DNA of 64,000 bases from Roseiarcus sp963836695 (GTDB taxonomy: Bacteria; Pseudomonadota; Alphaproteobacteria; Rhizobiales; Beijerinckiaceae): contig CAWIKX010000009.1 in assembly GCA_963836695.1 (NCBI GenBank), forward strand, positions 310,001-374,000. Reading direction: 5' to 3'. Below are positions 18,624 to 27,678 of this stretch, piece after piece. The position numbers and the translations under genes were made by a program. A model generated the notes under the pieces. It worked only from the letters and a program-made list of their open reading frames with translations. It was not told the origin of the DNA and made no database searches. The stretch's first letter is position 1. Each line of letters opens with the position of its first letter.

Positions 18624-19067
18624 ATGGACCAGCAACACCACACTGCCGTTAGCAAGGAACAAGATATCCACGCGGCTGAGCGCATCTATCAAGAATGGGA
18701 TGATGCGCTTGGCGCGAAGGATGTTGAGGCGGCCATCTCCCTCTACGCCGCCGACTGCCGACTTGAATCGCCGCTCGTTCGCCATCTGCTCAAGTCTGAA
18801 GAAGGCATCGTCGTCGGCCGAGAGAAGCTGAGGGACTTCATCAAAATTGTCTTCCAACGCACGCCGCCTGTACGGGAAAGATATCGAGAGGGCTTCTTCA
18901 CCGACGGACGAAAGTTGATGTGGGAATATCCCCGGCAGAAACCTGACGGCGAGCAAATGGATTTTGTCGAGGTGATGGAGCTCGCGGACGGCTTGATCCA
19001 GCGTCATTGCGTCTACTGGGGCTGGTTCGGCGTCAAGCTCATCGAGCAAGACCGCTACCATCGCTAA
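18624..19067 (+). CDS. SnoaL-like (NTF2 fold) protein
   Basis: This 147-residue protein begins with the helix IYQEWDDALGAKDVEAAISL followed by YAADCRLESPLV, the opening of an NTF2-like cone, and ends VMELADGLIQRHCVYWGWFG. Length and pattern fit SnoaL-like polyketide cyclase/limonene-epoxide-hydrolase relatives, whose catalytic roles vary and are often unknown. It has no signal peptide. It lies about 50 bases after the ArsR-like gene but is probably independent. Confidence 0.8.
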   Translation: MDQQHHTAVSKEQDIHAAERIYQEWDDALGAKDVEAAISLYAADCRLESPLVRHLLKSEEGIVVGREKLRDFIKIVFQRTPPVRERYREGFFTDGRKLMWEYPRQKPDGEQMDFVEVMELADGLIQRHCVYWGWFGVKLIEQDRYHR

Positions 19068-19119
19068 ATTTTCTCCCGCGCGCGAGCCCCAAGCCCGACC
19101 GGAAGTCCGCCAAGGAGAG

Positions 19120-19482
19120 TCAGGCCCTGCCCTTCGTCCGCTTCGCCTTTCTTGGCTTTGCCTTGGCGGCAGCACGACGTGCCGCCTCGAGTCCTGCGCT
19201 CGCCCAGCGGCGCAACTCGTCACCGTCTTCGTGCGCGGCCGCGGGCAAGCTCCAGTAGGATGACGGCCTCGCCTTCCCCTTCGCCACATAGACGAAGGGC
19301 GTCGAGCCGGCAGCGGGAAATTCTGCTTGTGACAAGGCATCGGTTTTGAGGAAAACTTCGCCCTTCAATTCGATGGCGAAGCACAGCCCTTCAGCATAGA
19401 TCCCCGAGCCGCCGAACATCCGTTTGACTGCGATGGGGCCGAAAGGCGCGAACAGCGACGCCTTCAGGTCCGTGGCGTTCAT
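19120..19482 (-). CDS. TfoX/Sxy N-terminal domain protein
   Basis: This 120-residue protein starts TDLKASLFAPFGPIAVKRMF followed by GGSGIYAEGLCFAIE, the TfoX N-terminal domain, and ends in a basic tail (AAKAKPRKAKRTKGRA). In gammaproteobacteria TfoX regulates competence together with CRP, but single-domain alphaproteobacterial members are uncharacterised. Its stop-proximal end lies 12 bases from the next upstream gene, the SufA-like protein, in the same orientation, so the two may share a transcript. Confidence 0.85.
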   Translation of the reverse strand: MNATDLKASLFAPFGPIAVKRMFGGSGIYAEGLCFAIELKGEVFLKTDALSQAEFPAAGSTPFVYVAKGKARPSSYWSLPAAAHEDGDELRRWASAGLEAARRAAAKAKPRKAKRTKGRA

Positions 19483-19494
19483 TGGCCGTCTGGG

Positions 19495-19851
19495 TCAGGC
19501 GGGCGCGTGAAGCGCTTCGGGACTCGCGGGCGTGATCGCGACGCTCTCGCCGCACCCGCAAGCGGAAGTCTCATTGGGATTGGAGAACGCGAAAGTCGCA
19601 GACAGGCGGTCGACCTTGAAATCCATCTGCGAGCCCAAGAGGAACAGGACGGCCTTGGGGTCTATCAGCAACTTGACGCCCTTATCCTCGACGACCTCAT
19701 CAGACGGATTGACCGCTTCGGCAAGCTCCATCGTGTAAGACATGCCCGCGCAGCCGCCGTTCTTGACCCCGACCCGCAGACCCACAACCGGCTTGCTCGC
19801 TGCCTCGGTCAGCTCGCGCACGCGCGTGGCCGCCGCGTCAGTCAAGGTCAT
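19495..19851 (-). CDS. sufA: Iron-sulfur cluster assembly accessory protein (HesB/IscA/SufA family)
   Basis: The protein is an A-type carrier: MTLTDAAATRVRELTEAAS, GLRVGVKNGGCAGMSYTMEL and the C-terminal ACGCGES. The three cysteines (C34, C98, C100) that hold the cluster are all present. The ATG at 19851 is preferred over one 30 bases upstream because the family starts at TLTD. It transfers Fe-S clusters from the SUF scaffold to apoproteins. The rest of the suf operon is not in this window. Confidence 0.92.
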   Translation of the reverse strand: MTLTDAAATRVRELTEAASKPVVGLRVGVKNGGCAGMSYTMELAEAVNPSDEVVEDKGVKLLIDPKAVLFLLGSQMDFKVDRLSATFAFSNPNETSACGCGESVAITPASPEALHAPA

Positions 19852-19991
19852 TACCTGTCGCCGTAACAGCCGAGAGGCCATCAGGAATCTCCACCAGCCG
19901 GGCGGACCCGGCAGACCCGCTGGTATATAGCATTAGATTGCCCGGTTTCACAGGGCCCTCGGGATCATGAGCGCGCCTGGCCCAGCGCATG

Positions 19992-20165
19992 TCATCCGGG
20001 CACGTGAAGGCTCCGCAACGCGAGCGCCGCGACAATGATCACCCCGGCCAGGACCAGCACCGAGCGGGGCCCGACGACGAAATAAACATATCCGCTCCGG
20101 TTGGCGGCCATCATGAGGCCGAGCGCAATGAGAATGGCGCCAATCGCGATCAGGGTGAGGTTCAT
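19992..20165 (-). CDS. Small two-helix membrane protein (57 aa)
   Basis: The frame reads MNLTLIAIGAILIALGLMMA, a short loop NRSGYVYFVVG, then a second helix SVLVLAGVIIVAALALRSL. The two-helix hairpin and clean start and stop make it a plausible real gene too short for many annotators. No family is recognised and the ribosome-binding site is weak. Confidence 0.5.
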   Translation of the reverse strand: MNLTLIAIGAILIALGLMMAANRSGYVYFVVGPRSVLVLAGVIIVAALALRSLHVPG

Positions 20166-20286
20166 GGAGGTTCATCCCAGCCGAAGTCGAACTCCAGCGC
20201 GATCTCGGGCGAAAAGCAAGCCCTCGAGGTGAAATTCGGCTTGCGGCCGGGCGCCGTCCGAGCTGGCGGCCGAAGATTGACGCAGC

Positions 20287-20391
20287 GTTAACTTTGCCGA
20301 CCGCTTCTCTTACGCGCTGGCTTCGCTCACCAAGGAGCAGCTTTTGTTCAAGGGCTCCGACTTCTCGGAAACCGACATTCCGACAGCCTGA
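20287..20391 (+). pseudogene. VapC (PIN-domain toxin) C-terminal remnant
   Basis: The frame VNFADRFSYALASLTKEQLL followed by FKGSDFSETDI and a stop is the characteristic end of a VapC PIN-domain ribonuclease (pattern FaDcfaYAlA-x(8)-LLFkGdDFxxTDi). The N-terminal two thirds and the VapB antitoxin are missing. It is a relic of a type II toxin-antitoxin locus. Confidence 0.7.
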
Positions 20392-20441
20392 GCTTCCCCC
20401 CGCACGTTTGCGGTCCGCGCCATTCGTGTTAGCGGAAGACC

Positions 20442-20573
20442 ATGTCCGCCGAGCGCCCCCTGAAGAAACGCCTTCACGCCCTCACCATGCATGAGTGGGA
20501 GGCCAAGCATTACGTGCTGGCGGTCTTGATCATTCTCCTGGTCATGGGGCTGTTCGCCTATAGCTGGGCCTGA
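20442..20573 (+). CDS. Small single-helix membrane protein (43 aa)
   Basis: MSAERPLKKRLHALTMHEWE is followed by one strong helix, VLAVLIILLVMGLFAYSW, and a stop. The charged N-terminus and single tail anchor are typical of small inner-membrane proteins. A GCGGAAG stretch precedes the ATG. Family and role are unknown. Confidence 0.5.
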   Translation: MSAERPLKKRLHALTMHEWEAKHYVLAVLIILLVMGLFAYSWA

Positions 20574-20620
20574 GCATCCGGCGCGATCGTGTTGAAGACG
20601 AACGCTCTTTGCCGTCGAGA

Positions 20621-21646
20621 TTAGAACGTGATGCCCAACGGCGTGAGGTCCAGCGAAGACAGGCCGTAAGGGCCCTCCGTGGGATTTGTAAGCGCGCTAC
20701 GCGATGACGCCACGATCAGCTGGACCGCGCCGGACGGTCCGCCAGGGAAGCCGTTTGGAAACCACTTCGCGTGATTGCAATTGTAGATCGTGCTCGTGAT
20801 CTGCAGGGCGGGTTCCGACCCGCCATGTCGATACAAGTAAATCGCATAAAGGCCGTTGGCTTTGTGGTGCGATGGCCGGTTGGACTCAAACACGACCCAC
20901 TTACCGCACGGCGACCACCATGGCGCCCGAGCCTGGTAACTCGGATTGTACGTTCCGCTGGTGGGCGCTCCGAATTCGAGCGGAATCGGTCCGAAGCCCC
21001 CACGGTTGCCGTTGGCCGTGTCCATCACGTAGATATAGTTCATGTCCTCATTATATCCGGAGCCTGAAACCGCCTGGCCCGCGAAGGCGATCAGGTGGGG
21101 TTTGACAGGATTAACGCTCGGCATGCCGGCCCAGAAACTTAGGCCCTCGATATCCAAGTGGACAACGACGCCGGTCGAGGAGTGGATCGTCGTCGTGTTC
21201 GGCAGGGGCGTGTACAGCACGGGGTCTGGCCCTGAGTTCGTCGTCGCATAGTTTTCGACAGCGAGCTTTTCACCGTCTGGGAACCACGTCGGATAGTTCA
21301 TGCGTGCGGTTTGCGCCCCAAGCGATTGGAAGTTCCCCCCGCTCGAGTCGACGACGCCGACGCAAATGTCCGAGCTGAAGTTGAAGGCGACGTCGCCCGT
21401 GCGCCAGCACCAGTCGGGCCGAGTGGAAACGACGATCTCCGAGTCCTGAATGAACGGCTTGGCCCTCTTGTCCGTCAGGTCGTGCAGATAGAGTTGCGTC
21501 TCTCCGGAGCCCCCGGACGATTTCGACACCGTGCGCTCGAAGACAACCTGCGTGCCCGCGGCGTTGACGACGCAACGATAGTCGCTCGCGCCCGGCGAAG
21601 CGGGCAGGAGAAAGTTTGGCGTGAGCAGGATTGGCGGCTTCGCCAT
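20621..21646 (-). CDS. TolB/WD40-like beta-propeller repeat protein
   Basis: This protein of about 341 residues has repeated blades: PTWFPDGEKLAVENYA, APWWSPCGKWVVFESNRPSH and HAKWFPNGFPGG, each the xxWSPDGxxIxF pattern of PD40 propellers. The ATG at 21646 with GGGAGG eight bases upstream is a better start than the TTG 15 bases before it. No signal peptide is visible. Such propellers bind protein or sugar ligands; the role here is unknown. Confidence 0.75.
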   Translation of the reverse strand: MAKPPILLTPNFLLPASPGASDYRCVVNAAGTQVVFERTVSKSSGGSGETQLYLHDLTDKRAKPFIQDSEIVVSTRPDWCWRTGDVAFNFSSDICVGVVDSSGGNFQSLGAQTARMNYPTWFPDGEKLAVENYATTNSGPDPVLYTPLPNTTTIHSSTGVVVHLDIEGLSFWAGMPSVNPVKPHLIAFAGQAVSGSGYNEDMNYIYVMDTANGNRGGFGPIPLEFGAPTSGTYNPSYQARAPWWSPCGKWVVFESNRPSHHKANGLYAIYLYRHGGSEPALQITSTIYNCNHAKWFPNGFPGGPSGAVQLIVASSRSALTNPTEGPYGLSSLDLTPLGITF

Positions 21647-21774
21647 TGGCTTCCCTCCCAAGGTGTCTTACCCCAGCGATATCAGAACGCGGTTCAGCGG
21701 CCAACGCGCCGGGCTCTGGAGCTTGCGCCCTCCTTGTGGCAAAGCCTCGACCCTCAATTTGAACTGGATCCCCT

Positions 21775-22650
21775 TTGCCGCCTCTCGAAAGCCAAGCCGA
21801 CCTTCTCCGCCGCATCGCCGAAGCGCTCGAGCGCGCTGTGCCCGCCACCCCCGCGAAGCCCGATTTCGAGGCGGCCGAGGCCTTCATCTGGCGCGCCGAC
21901 GGCGCCACGCTCGCCCCCGTCGCGCGCGTCAACCGCGTCGACCTTTCGCTTCTGCGCGGAATCGAGCGAGTGCGCGATCTTCTAGTCGAGAACACGCAGC
22001 GCTTCGCCCGCGGCCTGCCCGCCAACAACGCGCTTTTGTGGGGCGCGCGAGGCATGGGCAAGTCGTCACTGGTCAAGGCGGCGCACGCGGCGATCAATCG
22101 CGAGGGCGACGTCGCCGGCCGCCTCAAGCTGGTCGAGATTCATCGCGAGGACATCGAGGGCCTGCCGGGACTAATGACCCTCATGCGCGACGCGCCCTAT
22201 CGGTTCATCGTCTTCTGCGACGACCTGTCGTTCGACGCCGGCGACACGTCCTACAAGTCGCTGAAAGCCGCGCTAGAGGGTGGAATCGAAGGCCGCCCCG
22301 CGAACGTGCTCTTCTATGCGACCTCGAACCGCCGCCATCTCATGCCGCGCGAGATGATGGACAACGAGCGCTCGACCGCCATCAATCCGGGCGAAGCCGT
22401 CGAGGAGAAAGTGTCGCTCTCCGACCGCTTCGGCCTCTGGCTCGGCTTCCATCATTGCAGCCAGGACGATTACCTCGCCATGGTCCATGGCTACGCGAAA
22501 CACTTCCGCCTCGAGGAACTAGCCGCCCAGCTCGAGACGCAAGCGCTCGAATGGGCGACGACGCGCGGCTCGCGCTCCGGCCGGACGGCGTGGCAGTTCA
22601 TCCAGGATCTCGCCGGGAGGCTTGGAAAGCCGCTCGAGGCGGTGGAATAA
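21775..22650 (+). CDS. DUF815 family AAA-type ATPase
   Basis: The 291-residue protein matches the DUF815 ATPase family. Walker A is GARGMGKSS (K96) and Walker B is FIVFCDDLSF (D149-D150). Sensor region ATSNRRHLMPREMMDNER and LSDRFGLWLGFHHCSQDDYL follow. These proteins are common next to the LytM/yajC-secDF region in Hyphomicrobiales but their function is unknown. The start may be a few codons earlier (a CTG or TTG), but the conserved part is complete. Confidence 0.92.
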   Translation: MPPLESQADLLRRIAEALERAVPATPAKPDFEAAEAFIWRADGATLAPVARVNRVDLSLLRGIERVRDLLVENTQRFARGLPANNALLWGARGMGKSSLVKAAHAAINREGDVAGRLKLVEIHREDIEGLPGLMTLMRDAPYRFIVFCDDLSFDAGDTSYKSLKAALEGGIEGRPANVLFYATSNRRHLMPREMMDNERSTAINPGEAVEEKVSLSDRFGLWLGFHHCSQDDYLAMVHGYAKHFRLEELAAQLETQALEWATTRGSRSGRTAWQFIQDLAGRLGKPLEAVE

Positions 22651-22723
22651 GCAATTCGTCAGAGCCACCACGGCGCCCGCTCCTTGCGCTAAGTCTACGC
22701 CGCACCCGGAACGAGGGCTGACT

Positions 22724-23806
22724 ATGCGATACTATGTCGTAACCGCGCTCTCGGCGGCGCTCCTTTCGGGGCCCTTGGTCGCTTCCGCCGCCTCCGCGAC
22801 TGTCGGGGAGCGCCATCTCGTCGCGCATGAGGCGTCGGCAGCGCTGCGCAACGCGTCGCACAGCGACGAACTCCGGATCACGATCTGGTATCCGGCGTCG
22901 GCTCAAGCGGTCGAAGCGCCGCTCGACGTCGGCCCTCCCGACAAGCCGTTGTTCACGTCCGGCTCCGCGGCTGCGAACGCGGATTTCGAGGACGCCCGCC
23001 CGCGGCCGCTGATCCTGCTATCGCATGGATTCGGCGGCACAGCGCGTATTATGGCGTGGTTCGGAACAGCCCTGGCGCGACATGGCTATGTCGTGATCGC
23101 CGTCGACCACCCAGGCAACAACGGACGCGACCCGATGACCGTCGGGGGCGCCGTCCTTTACTGGGAGCGGCCAGGCGATCTTAAGACGGCGCTCGAAAAG
23201 GCCAAGAGCGATCCAACGATCGGCCCCCATCTCGACCTCGACCGGGTCGGCGCCGCGGGCTTCTCGGCCGGCGGCTTCACGACTCTCGTCGAGGCCGGCG
23301 TGCGTGTGGATTTCGATCGCCTGCTGCGATTCTGCGACGCGCATCCCGACGATGGAATCTGCGCGCCGCAGAAAGAGTTTCAGTACTCGCGTTCGGACGC
23401 GGCAGCGTTCTTCGCTGAGCCCGCCGGCGCTTCGGAGCTCGCTCATGTGAAGGACGATCTCAGCATCCCAGGAGTGAAAGCAGCCTTCGTGATGGCTCCC
23501 GGCATCGTCCAGAGCCTCGATCCCGAGAGCCTCAAAAGGCTTCAGATTCCGGTCGCAATCCTTTTGGGTGACGCCGATAAAGTCGCTCCACCCGCCACCA
23601 ATGGCAGAGTCGCCGCCGCGCTCATTCCCGGGGCCAAGCTGACCGTGCTGCCGCGCGTCGGTCATTACGACTTCCTCGCCGAATGCACGCCGGCGGGGGA
23701 CGCGGCGGTCCCGGTTTGCCCGACGGACGTTCCGCGCGCCGCCACCCACAAGGCGGCGATCGATGGCGCGTTGGCGCTATTCGGCGCGACGCTCGGCGGG
23801 AATTAG
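22724..23806 (+). CDS. Exported alpha/beta hydrolase (dienelactone hydrolase-like)
   Basis: After a signal peptide (LSAALLSGPLVASAASA) the 360-residue protein shows an alpha/beta-hydrolase fold. It has ILLSHGFGGTARIMAW at the oxyanion strand, the nucleophile elbow GFSAGGF, the acid in LLGDADKV and the histidine in PRVGHYDF. It resembles periplasmic dienelactone-hydrolase-like and platelet-activating-factor-acetylhydrolase-like esterases. Its 3' end overlaps the convergent DMT gene by four bases. Confidence 0.88.
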   Translation: MRYYVVTALSAALLSGPLVASAASATVGERHLVAHEASAALRNASHSDELRITIWYPASAQAVEAPLDVGPPDKPLFTSGSAAANADFEDARPRPLILLSHGFGGTARIMAWFGTALARHGYVVIAVDHPGNNGRDPMTVGGAVLYWERPGDLKTALEKAKSDPTIGPHLDLDRVGAAGFSAGGFTTLVEAGVRVDFDRLLRFCDAHPDDGICAPQKEFQYSRSDAAAFFAEPAGASELAHVKDDLSIPGVKAAFVMAPGIVQSLDPESLKRLQIPVAILLGDADKVAPPATNGRVAAALIPGAKLTVLPRVGHYDFLAECTPAGDAAVPVCPTDVPRAATHKAAIDGALALFGATLGGN

Positions 23807-24705
23807 GTGGTCACGACCTCCGTTCGGCGCCTTCGCGGCCAGTTGACCAGCGCGAGCCCGGCGATGACCAGCACGATCGCCAATGAAAATCCCCACGTCA
23901 GGGTCTCGCCGAACACGAGCCACCCGGCGAGTACGCCGACCAGCGGGGTGATGAAGGTGAAGGCCGACAGCTGCGCCACGTGGTAGCGCGTGAGCGTCCA
24001 GAACCAGAGCGCGTAGCTTATGCCGGCAACGAAGACACCTTGCCACAAGAGGGATGCGCCCGAAACTATCGTCAGGTGAGTCGGCCACGCTTCGCCAAAA
24101 GCATAGGCCGCAAGCGGTGCGGCGAGCGCGGCGAATCCGATCTGATAGAGAAGGACCTTCACCGGATCGATGCGCCTGAGCGGCGTCGCCTTGATGACGA
24201 TCGTGGTCGCCGCCCAGAACGCCGCAGCCAGGAGCGCGAGCCCGTCGCCCGCGAGGCTGCCGCCGTTCGTCCGCCCGAGGAAGCCGCAAACGACGCCAAG
24301 GAACGCGAGGGCCAGCCCCACCCATTGGATCGGCCTTAGCCGCTCATCCTTGAGCAGGAACGCCGCGCCGAACGCGACCAAGAACGGCGCCCCATAGAGA
24401 AAGACGGTCGCTCGCGCGACGGTGGTGAAGCGTAAAGATTCGTAAAGAGCGATGAATTCGGCGGTGAACAATGCGCCGGCCAGCGCCCCCGCAGCTTCGG
24501 CGCCGTCAATCTCGAAGATGCGGCGCTTTGTCACCAGCGCGTAGGCGATCACGCACAGCGCGCCCACGCCTGAGCGGACGCCGGTCTGCGCGATAGGTCC
24601 GACATCAGGCAGCGCGAGTTTGACGGCGACTTGATTGAAGCCCCAGACGATGCAGAGAACAAAGATCAGCGTGGAAGCAAAGGCGTCGAGAGGACGGGCG
24701 GGCAT
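23803..24705 (-). CDS. DMT family (EamA) transporter
   Basis: This 300-residue protein has ten predicted helices in two EamA repeats. The first starts LIFVLCIVWGFNQVAVKLAL and the second GDGLALLAAAFWAATTIVIK. DMT carriers of this size export amino acids, nucleotides or other metabolites; the substrate is unknown. It is convergent with the hydrolase gene. Confidence 0.92.
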   Translation of the reverse strand: MPARPLDAFASTLIFVLCIVWGFNQVAVKLALPDVGPIAQTGVRSGVGALCVIAYALVTKRRIFEIDGAEAAGALAGALFTAEFIALYESLRFTTVARATVFLYGAPFLVAFGAAFLLKDERLRPIQWVGLALAFLGVVCGFLGRTNGGSLAGDGLALLAAAFWAATTIVIKATPLRRIDPVKVLLYQIGFAALAAPLAAYAFGEAWPTHLTIVSGASLLWQGVFVAGISYALWFWTLTRYHVAQLSAFTFITPLVGVLAGWLVFGETLTWGFSLAIVLVIAGLALVNWPRRRRTEVVTT

Positions 24706-24738
24706 GCCTCTCCCTCTCCGCTCAGACGCGCAAAATCA

Positions 24739-24772
24739 AGGGCGGCGGGCCTTTCTTTGGACCCGCCGCCCT
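24739..24772 (-). terminator. Hairpin terminator after the LytM gene
   Basis: AGGGCGGCGGG pairs with CCCGCCGCCCT across a 12-base loop. On the minus strand it is followed by TTGATTTTG. It lies about 90 bases past the LytM-protein stop and should end the surE-pcm-LytM transcript before the DMT gene. Confidence 0.7.
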
Positions 24773-24862
24773 CATTGGCCCTCGGATTTAAGATTGTATT
24801 CGCAGAGGTCTCCGAGGGTCAGGCTATGCCAGACAGGCGTCTGAACCTGTCTATCCCGCGGA

Positions 24863-26020
24863 TCAGAGGCCGGCGAGATAGCTCGTCGGATCGACCGGCG
24901 TCGATCCCTTGCGCAACTCGAAGTGGAGCTGCGGCGAATTGACGTTGCCGGTGTCGCCGGACTTGGCGATCACCTGCCCGCGCTTGACGGTTTCGCCGCG
25001 CTTCACGTCGAGTTCACCATTGTTGCCGTAAGCCGTCACGAAGCCGTTCGGGTGCTTGATGAGGACAAGGTTTCCGTATCCCTTCAAGCCGTCGCCCGAG
25101 TAGACGACAGTGCCGCTCTCGGCCGCGCGAACCGAGGTCCCCGCGGGGACTGAGATGTTGATGCCGTCGTTGCCCCCGGCCTTGAACCCCTGAATGATGC
25201 GGCCGCGCGCCGGCCAGCGGAATTCCGGCTCCGTGCCGGCGGCGTCGGCCTGCGCGCCGGTCAGCGGGGTCTTCGATTGGGACACGCCTGATTCGAGATT
25301 GCCTGTCGGCGTCTTATCGATCGCCTGCTTTTTCACTTCCGACGCTTTGGACGGCTCGGCTTCAGCGACCTTAGCGTCCTTGGATTCTTTGTGGTCTCTT
25401 GACGCAGACTTCTCCGCTTCCTTGTCGGCTTTGTCGACCTTGGCCGCGTCCTTGTCCTTCTCTCTCTCTTTGTCCTTCGCCTTCTTTGTGGACTTGGTCA
25501 GCTCCGCGTCGGCGACGTCCCTGTCTCGTTTCTTCGCCGTCCTCTCTGTGTCTGTGCTCGCGACCGCATGACCATCGGCATGATAGACGGGCACCACGAG
25601 ATGCGTGCCGCTCTTGACTTCAGAGGCGCTCGAAAGGCCGTTGGTGGAAAGAATTGCCGCTGCGGGCACGCCGTAGCGGCCGGAAAGCGTGTCCAGGGTC
25701 TCGCCATTGGCGACAACGATCGGCGAGCCGCCGGCGGCGGTCCAGCCTGCCGCCGATCCGCCCACCGCCTGGGGCCTAGAGAGGGAAGCGGTGCGGGTTG
25801 CGCTCGCGGCGGGCGCGGATTGCGCAAGCGGCGAAGTGGTCACTCCAGACGTCGGCGCGGCGCGAGTCGTATTGCTGGCGAAAGGATTGGTGAATGGACT
25901 GTCGCTTTGGGAAAAGCGCGTGACGTCGGACGAACATCCCGACAGGAAAATAAGACCCAAACCAACCAGTGCGAGACGCGGAAACACGCGCCCGTTTGTC
26001 CCCGCAACGCAATCACTCAT
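24863..26020 (-). CDS. LysM/LytM (M23-like) envelope lipoprotein, NlpD type
   Basis: The 385-residue protein has a lipoprotein signal with lipobox LSGC, a LysM domain (about residues 98-145, SPIVVANGETLDTLSGRYGV), a Lys/Asp/Glu-rich linker, and a C-terminal LytM domain. That LytM domain is degenerate. The first zinc motif HxGxD reads NDGINIS and the HxH region keeps only LHFEL, so it is probably a non-enzymatic amidase activator like NlpD or DipM, not a peptidase. It follows pcm and surE on the same strand, the order typical of proteobacteria. The lead-in peptide before the lipobox is longer than usual. Confidence 0.9.
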   Translation of the reverse strand: MSDCVAGTNGRVFPRLALVGLGLIFLSGCSSDVTRFSQSDSPFTNPFASNTTRAAPTSGVTTSPLAQSAPAASATRTASLSRPQAVGGSAAGWTAAGGSPIVVANGETLDTLSGRYGVPAAAILSTNGLSSASEVKSGTHLVVPVYHADGHAVASTDTERTAKKRDRDVADAELTKSTKKAKDKEREKDKDAAKVDKADKEAEKSASRDHKESKDAKVAEAEPSKASEVKKQAIDKTPTGNLESGVSQSKTPLTGAQADAAGTEPEFRWPARGRIIQGFKAGGNDGINISVPAGTSVRAAESGTVVYSGDGLKGYGNLVLIKHPNGFVTAYGNNGELDVKRGETVKRGQVIAKSGDTGNVNSPQLHFELRKGSTPVDPTSYLAGL

Positions 26021-26150
26021 CGGCTTCCACCCACGCCCTCGCGACTACATACAAATGCAGTTTGCGCCGATCGAGTTAAGGGAAGGTTTAAGATGAATCG
26101 TCGGTTGACGATTATGTCGAAATTCGCGCGTCGAATGCGCGCGTTTACGG

Positions 26151-26807
26151 CTACAAGGCGCGCGCAAGCCCACGCTCGAGCGGCCTCATGGCATGCGCTG
26201 GGCCCATGTCCACGGCCTCGCCCGCTCCGGCGTCACCGTCTGTTATTCTGACGATGTGCTGCTCGCCGCGGCCAGGGCCGTCGACGACCGCGACCAGAAC
26301 GCCGCCGGGCCGGACCAGCCGGCGAAACACTTCGGCCGGCGGCTCGATGATCCCATGGATAAGAGCCCGATCGAAGCGCTCTCCTGAAGCGTGGCGCTCA
26401 AAACCATCCGCCCAATGCACCGTGACATTGCCGAGTCCGAAGGCCTTGATTCTCGCCGACGCCTCCAAAGCCAGCGTTTGAAAGCGCTCAAGCGACACGA
26501 CCGCGTTCGCAAGCTGCGCCAGGAGCGCGGCGCAATAGCCTGTTCCCGTTCCGATTTCACACACATTGTGGGCCGGCTTCACGTCCAGGGCGGCGATCAT
26601 CGCCGCGACGATCGAAGGCGGGGGCGACGTCTGTCCGCAACCGATCGGCAGGGCGATGTCACGACCCGAGATGTCGGCGAACCTTGGGGGCATGAAGAGG
26701 GCGCGCGGCGCACGCTCAAGCGCCCGCAAGAGGCCCAAGTCGTTGATGCCCCTCGCCCGCATGGCGAGCGTGAACTGGGCGCGTTCTTCTGATTCGGCCA
26801 CGGTCAT
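26151..26807 (-). CDS. pcm: Protein-L-isoaspartate O-methyltransferase
   Basis: This 218-residue class I methyltransferase has the SAM-binding motif VCEIGTGTGYCAALLAQL and the PCMT N-terminal region FMPPRFADISGRDIALPIGC followed by GQTSPPPSIVA. It starts repair of isomerised aspartate in damaged proteins. It lies 37 bases after surE in the surE-pcm-nlpD-like cluster. The motif reads EIGTGTGY where most family members have EIGTGSGY. Confidence 0.95.
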   Translation of the reverse strand: MTVAESEERAQFTLAMRARGINDLGLLRALERAPRALFMPPRFADISGRDIALPIGCGQTSPPPSIVAAMIAALDVKPAHNVCEIGTGTGYCAALLAQLANAVVSLERFQTLALEASARIKAFGLGNVTVHWADGFERHASGERFDRALIHGIIEPPAEVFRRLVRPGGVLVAVVDGPGRGEQHIVRITDGDAGAGEAVDMGPAHAMRPLERGLARAL

Positions 26808-26844
26808 GACGGGTCCTTATCCCGCCGATGTCGTTTCCTTTGCG

Positions 26845-27615
26845 TCAACGCGAAGCAAAAGCCTCCTCGAATCTGAGACGCGAATCGTGGTCGGTGAGAT
26901 CGAGCCTGAGCGGAGTGATAGAGATCTTGTTGGCCGCCAAGGCCGCGAGGTCTGTCCCCTCGCCCTGCTCAAACTCCCCGCGCTGGAACATAAGCCAGAA
27001 GTAAGGGAAGCCACGGCCGTCGCGCCGCTCCTCGACCCGCATCAGTTCGGTGTTGCGACGGCCCTGACGGGTGAGCTCAATCCCTGCCACGTCTGACGCC
27101 GTGCAGGACGGGAAGTTGACGTTGACGAGGCCGCCTGGCGTGATGCCGGCTGCCAGAATTGTGCGAATGACGGGCGCTGCATGCGTTTCCGTCGCCTCCC
27201 ATTCGATTTTTGGGCGCCCGACCGGGCCGCCATAGGCTTGCGACAGGGCGATCGAGGGAACGCCCAGGAGTGCTCCTTCCATCGCGCCGGCGATGGTGCC
27301 CGAGTACGTCACGTCCTCGGCCACGTTCTGGCCTCGATTGACGCCTGAGAGGACGAGATCGGGCGGATTGTCCGCCATGATCTTTCTCACGCCCATGATA
27401 ACGCAGTCGGTCGGCGTGCCTTTCAAGGCGAAATGACGAGGCCCGATTTCCCGCAACCGCAGCGGGTCGCTCAGCGAAAGCGAATGGGCGACGCCCGACT
27501 GGTCGTTTTCGGGCGCGACCACAGTCACATCGTCAGACAGTTCGCCCGCGATCAATTCGAGGAGCTTGAGCCCGGCTGCGTGAATGCCGTCGTCGTTGGT
27601 AAGGAGGATTTGCAT
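26845..27615 (-). CDS. surE: 5'/3'-nucleotidase SurE
   Basis: The 256-residue protein opens MQILLTNDDGIHAAG, with the paired metal-binding aspartates, and has the second motif LVLSGVNRGQNVAEDVTYSG. This is a full-length SurE survival phosphatase acting on nucleoside monophosphates. Its upstream neighbour in the usual order, serS, is displaced about 9 kb away by inserted genes. Confidence 0.97.
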   Translation of the reverse strand: MQILLTNDDGIHAAGLKLLELIAGELSDDVTVVAPENDQSGVAHSLSLSDPLRLREIGPRHFALKGTPTDCVIMGVRKIMADNPPDLVLSGVNRGQNVAEDVTYSGTIAGAMEGALLGVPSIALSQAYGGPVGRPKIEWEATETHAAPVIRTILAAGITPGGLVNVNFPSCTASDVAGIELTRQGRRNTELMRVEERRDGRGFPYFWLMFQRGEFEQGEGTDLAALAANKISITPLRLDLTDHDSRLRFEEAFASR

Positions 27616-27678
27616 GGGGCGCTTTTTCGCACGGCCGATGCGTGGAGGCGAGTAGTTCTATGAAAAAGGCGATTCGTC

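Noticed and set aside
21311..21985. Plus-strand frame inside the beta-propeller gene
   Set aside because: Antisense shadow, with no recognisable protein pattern.
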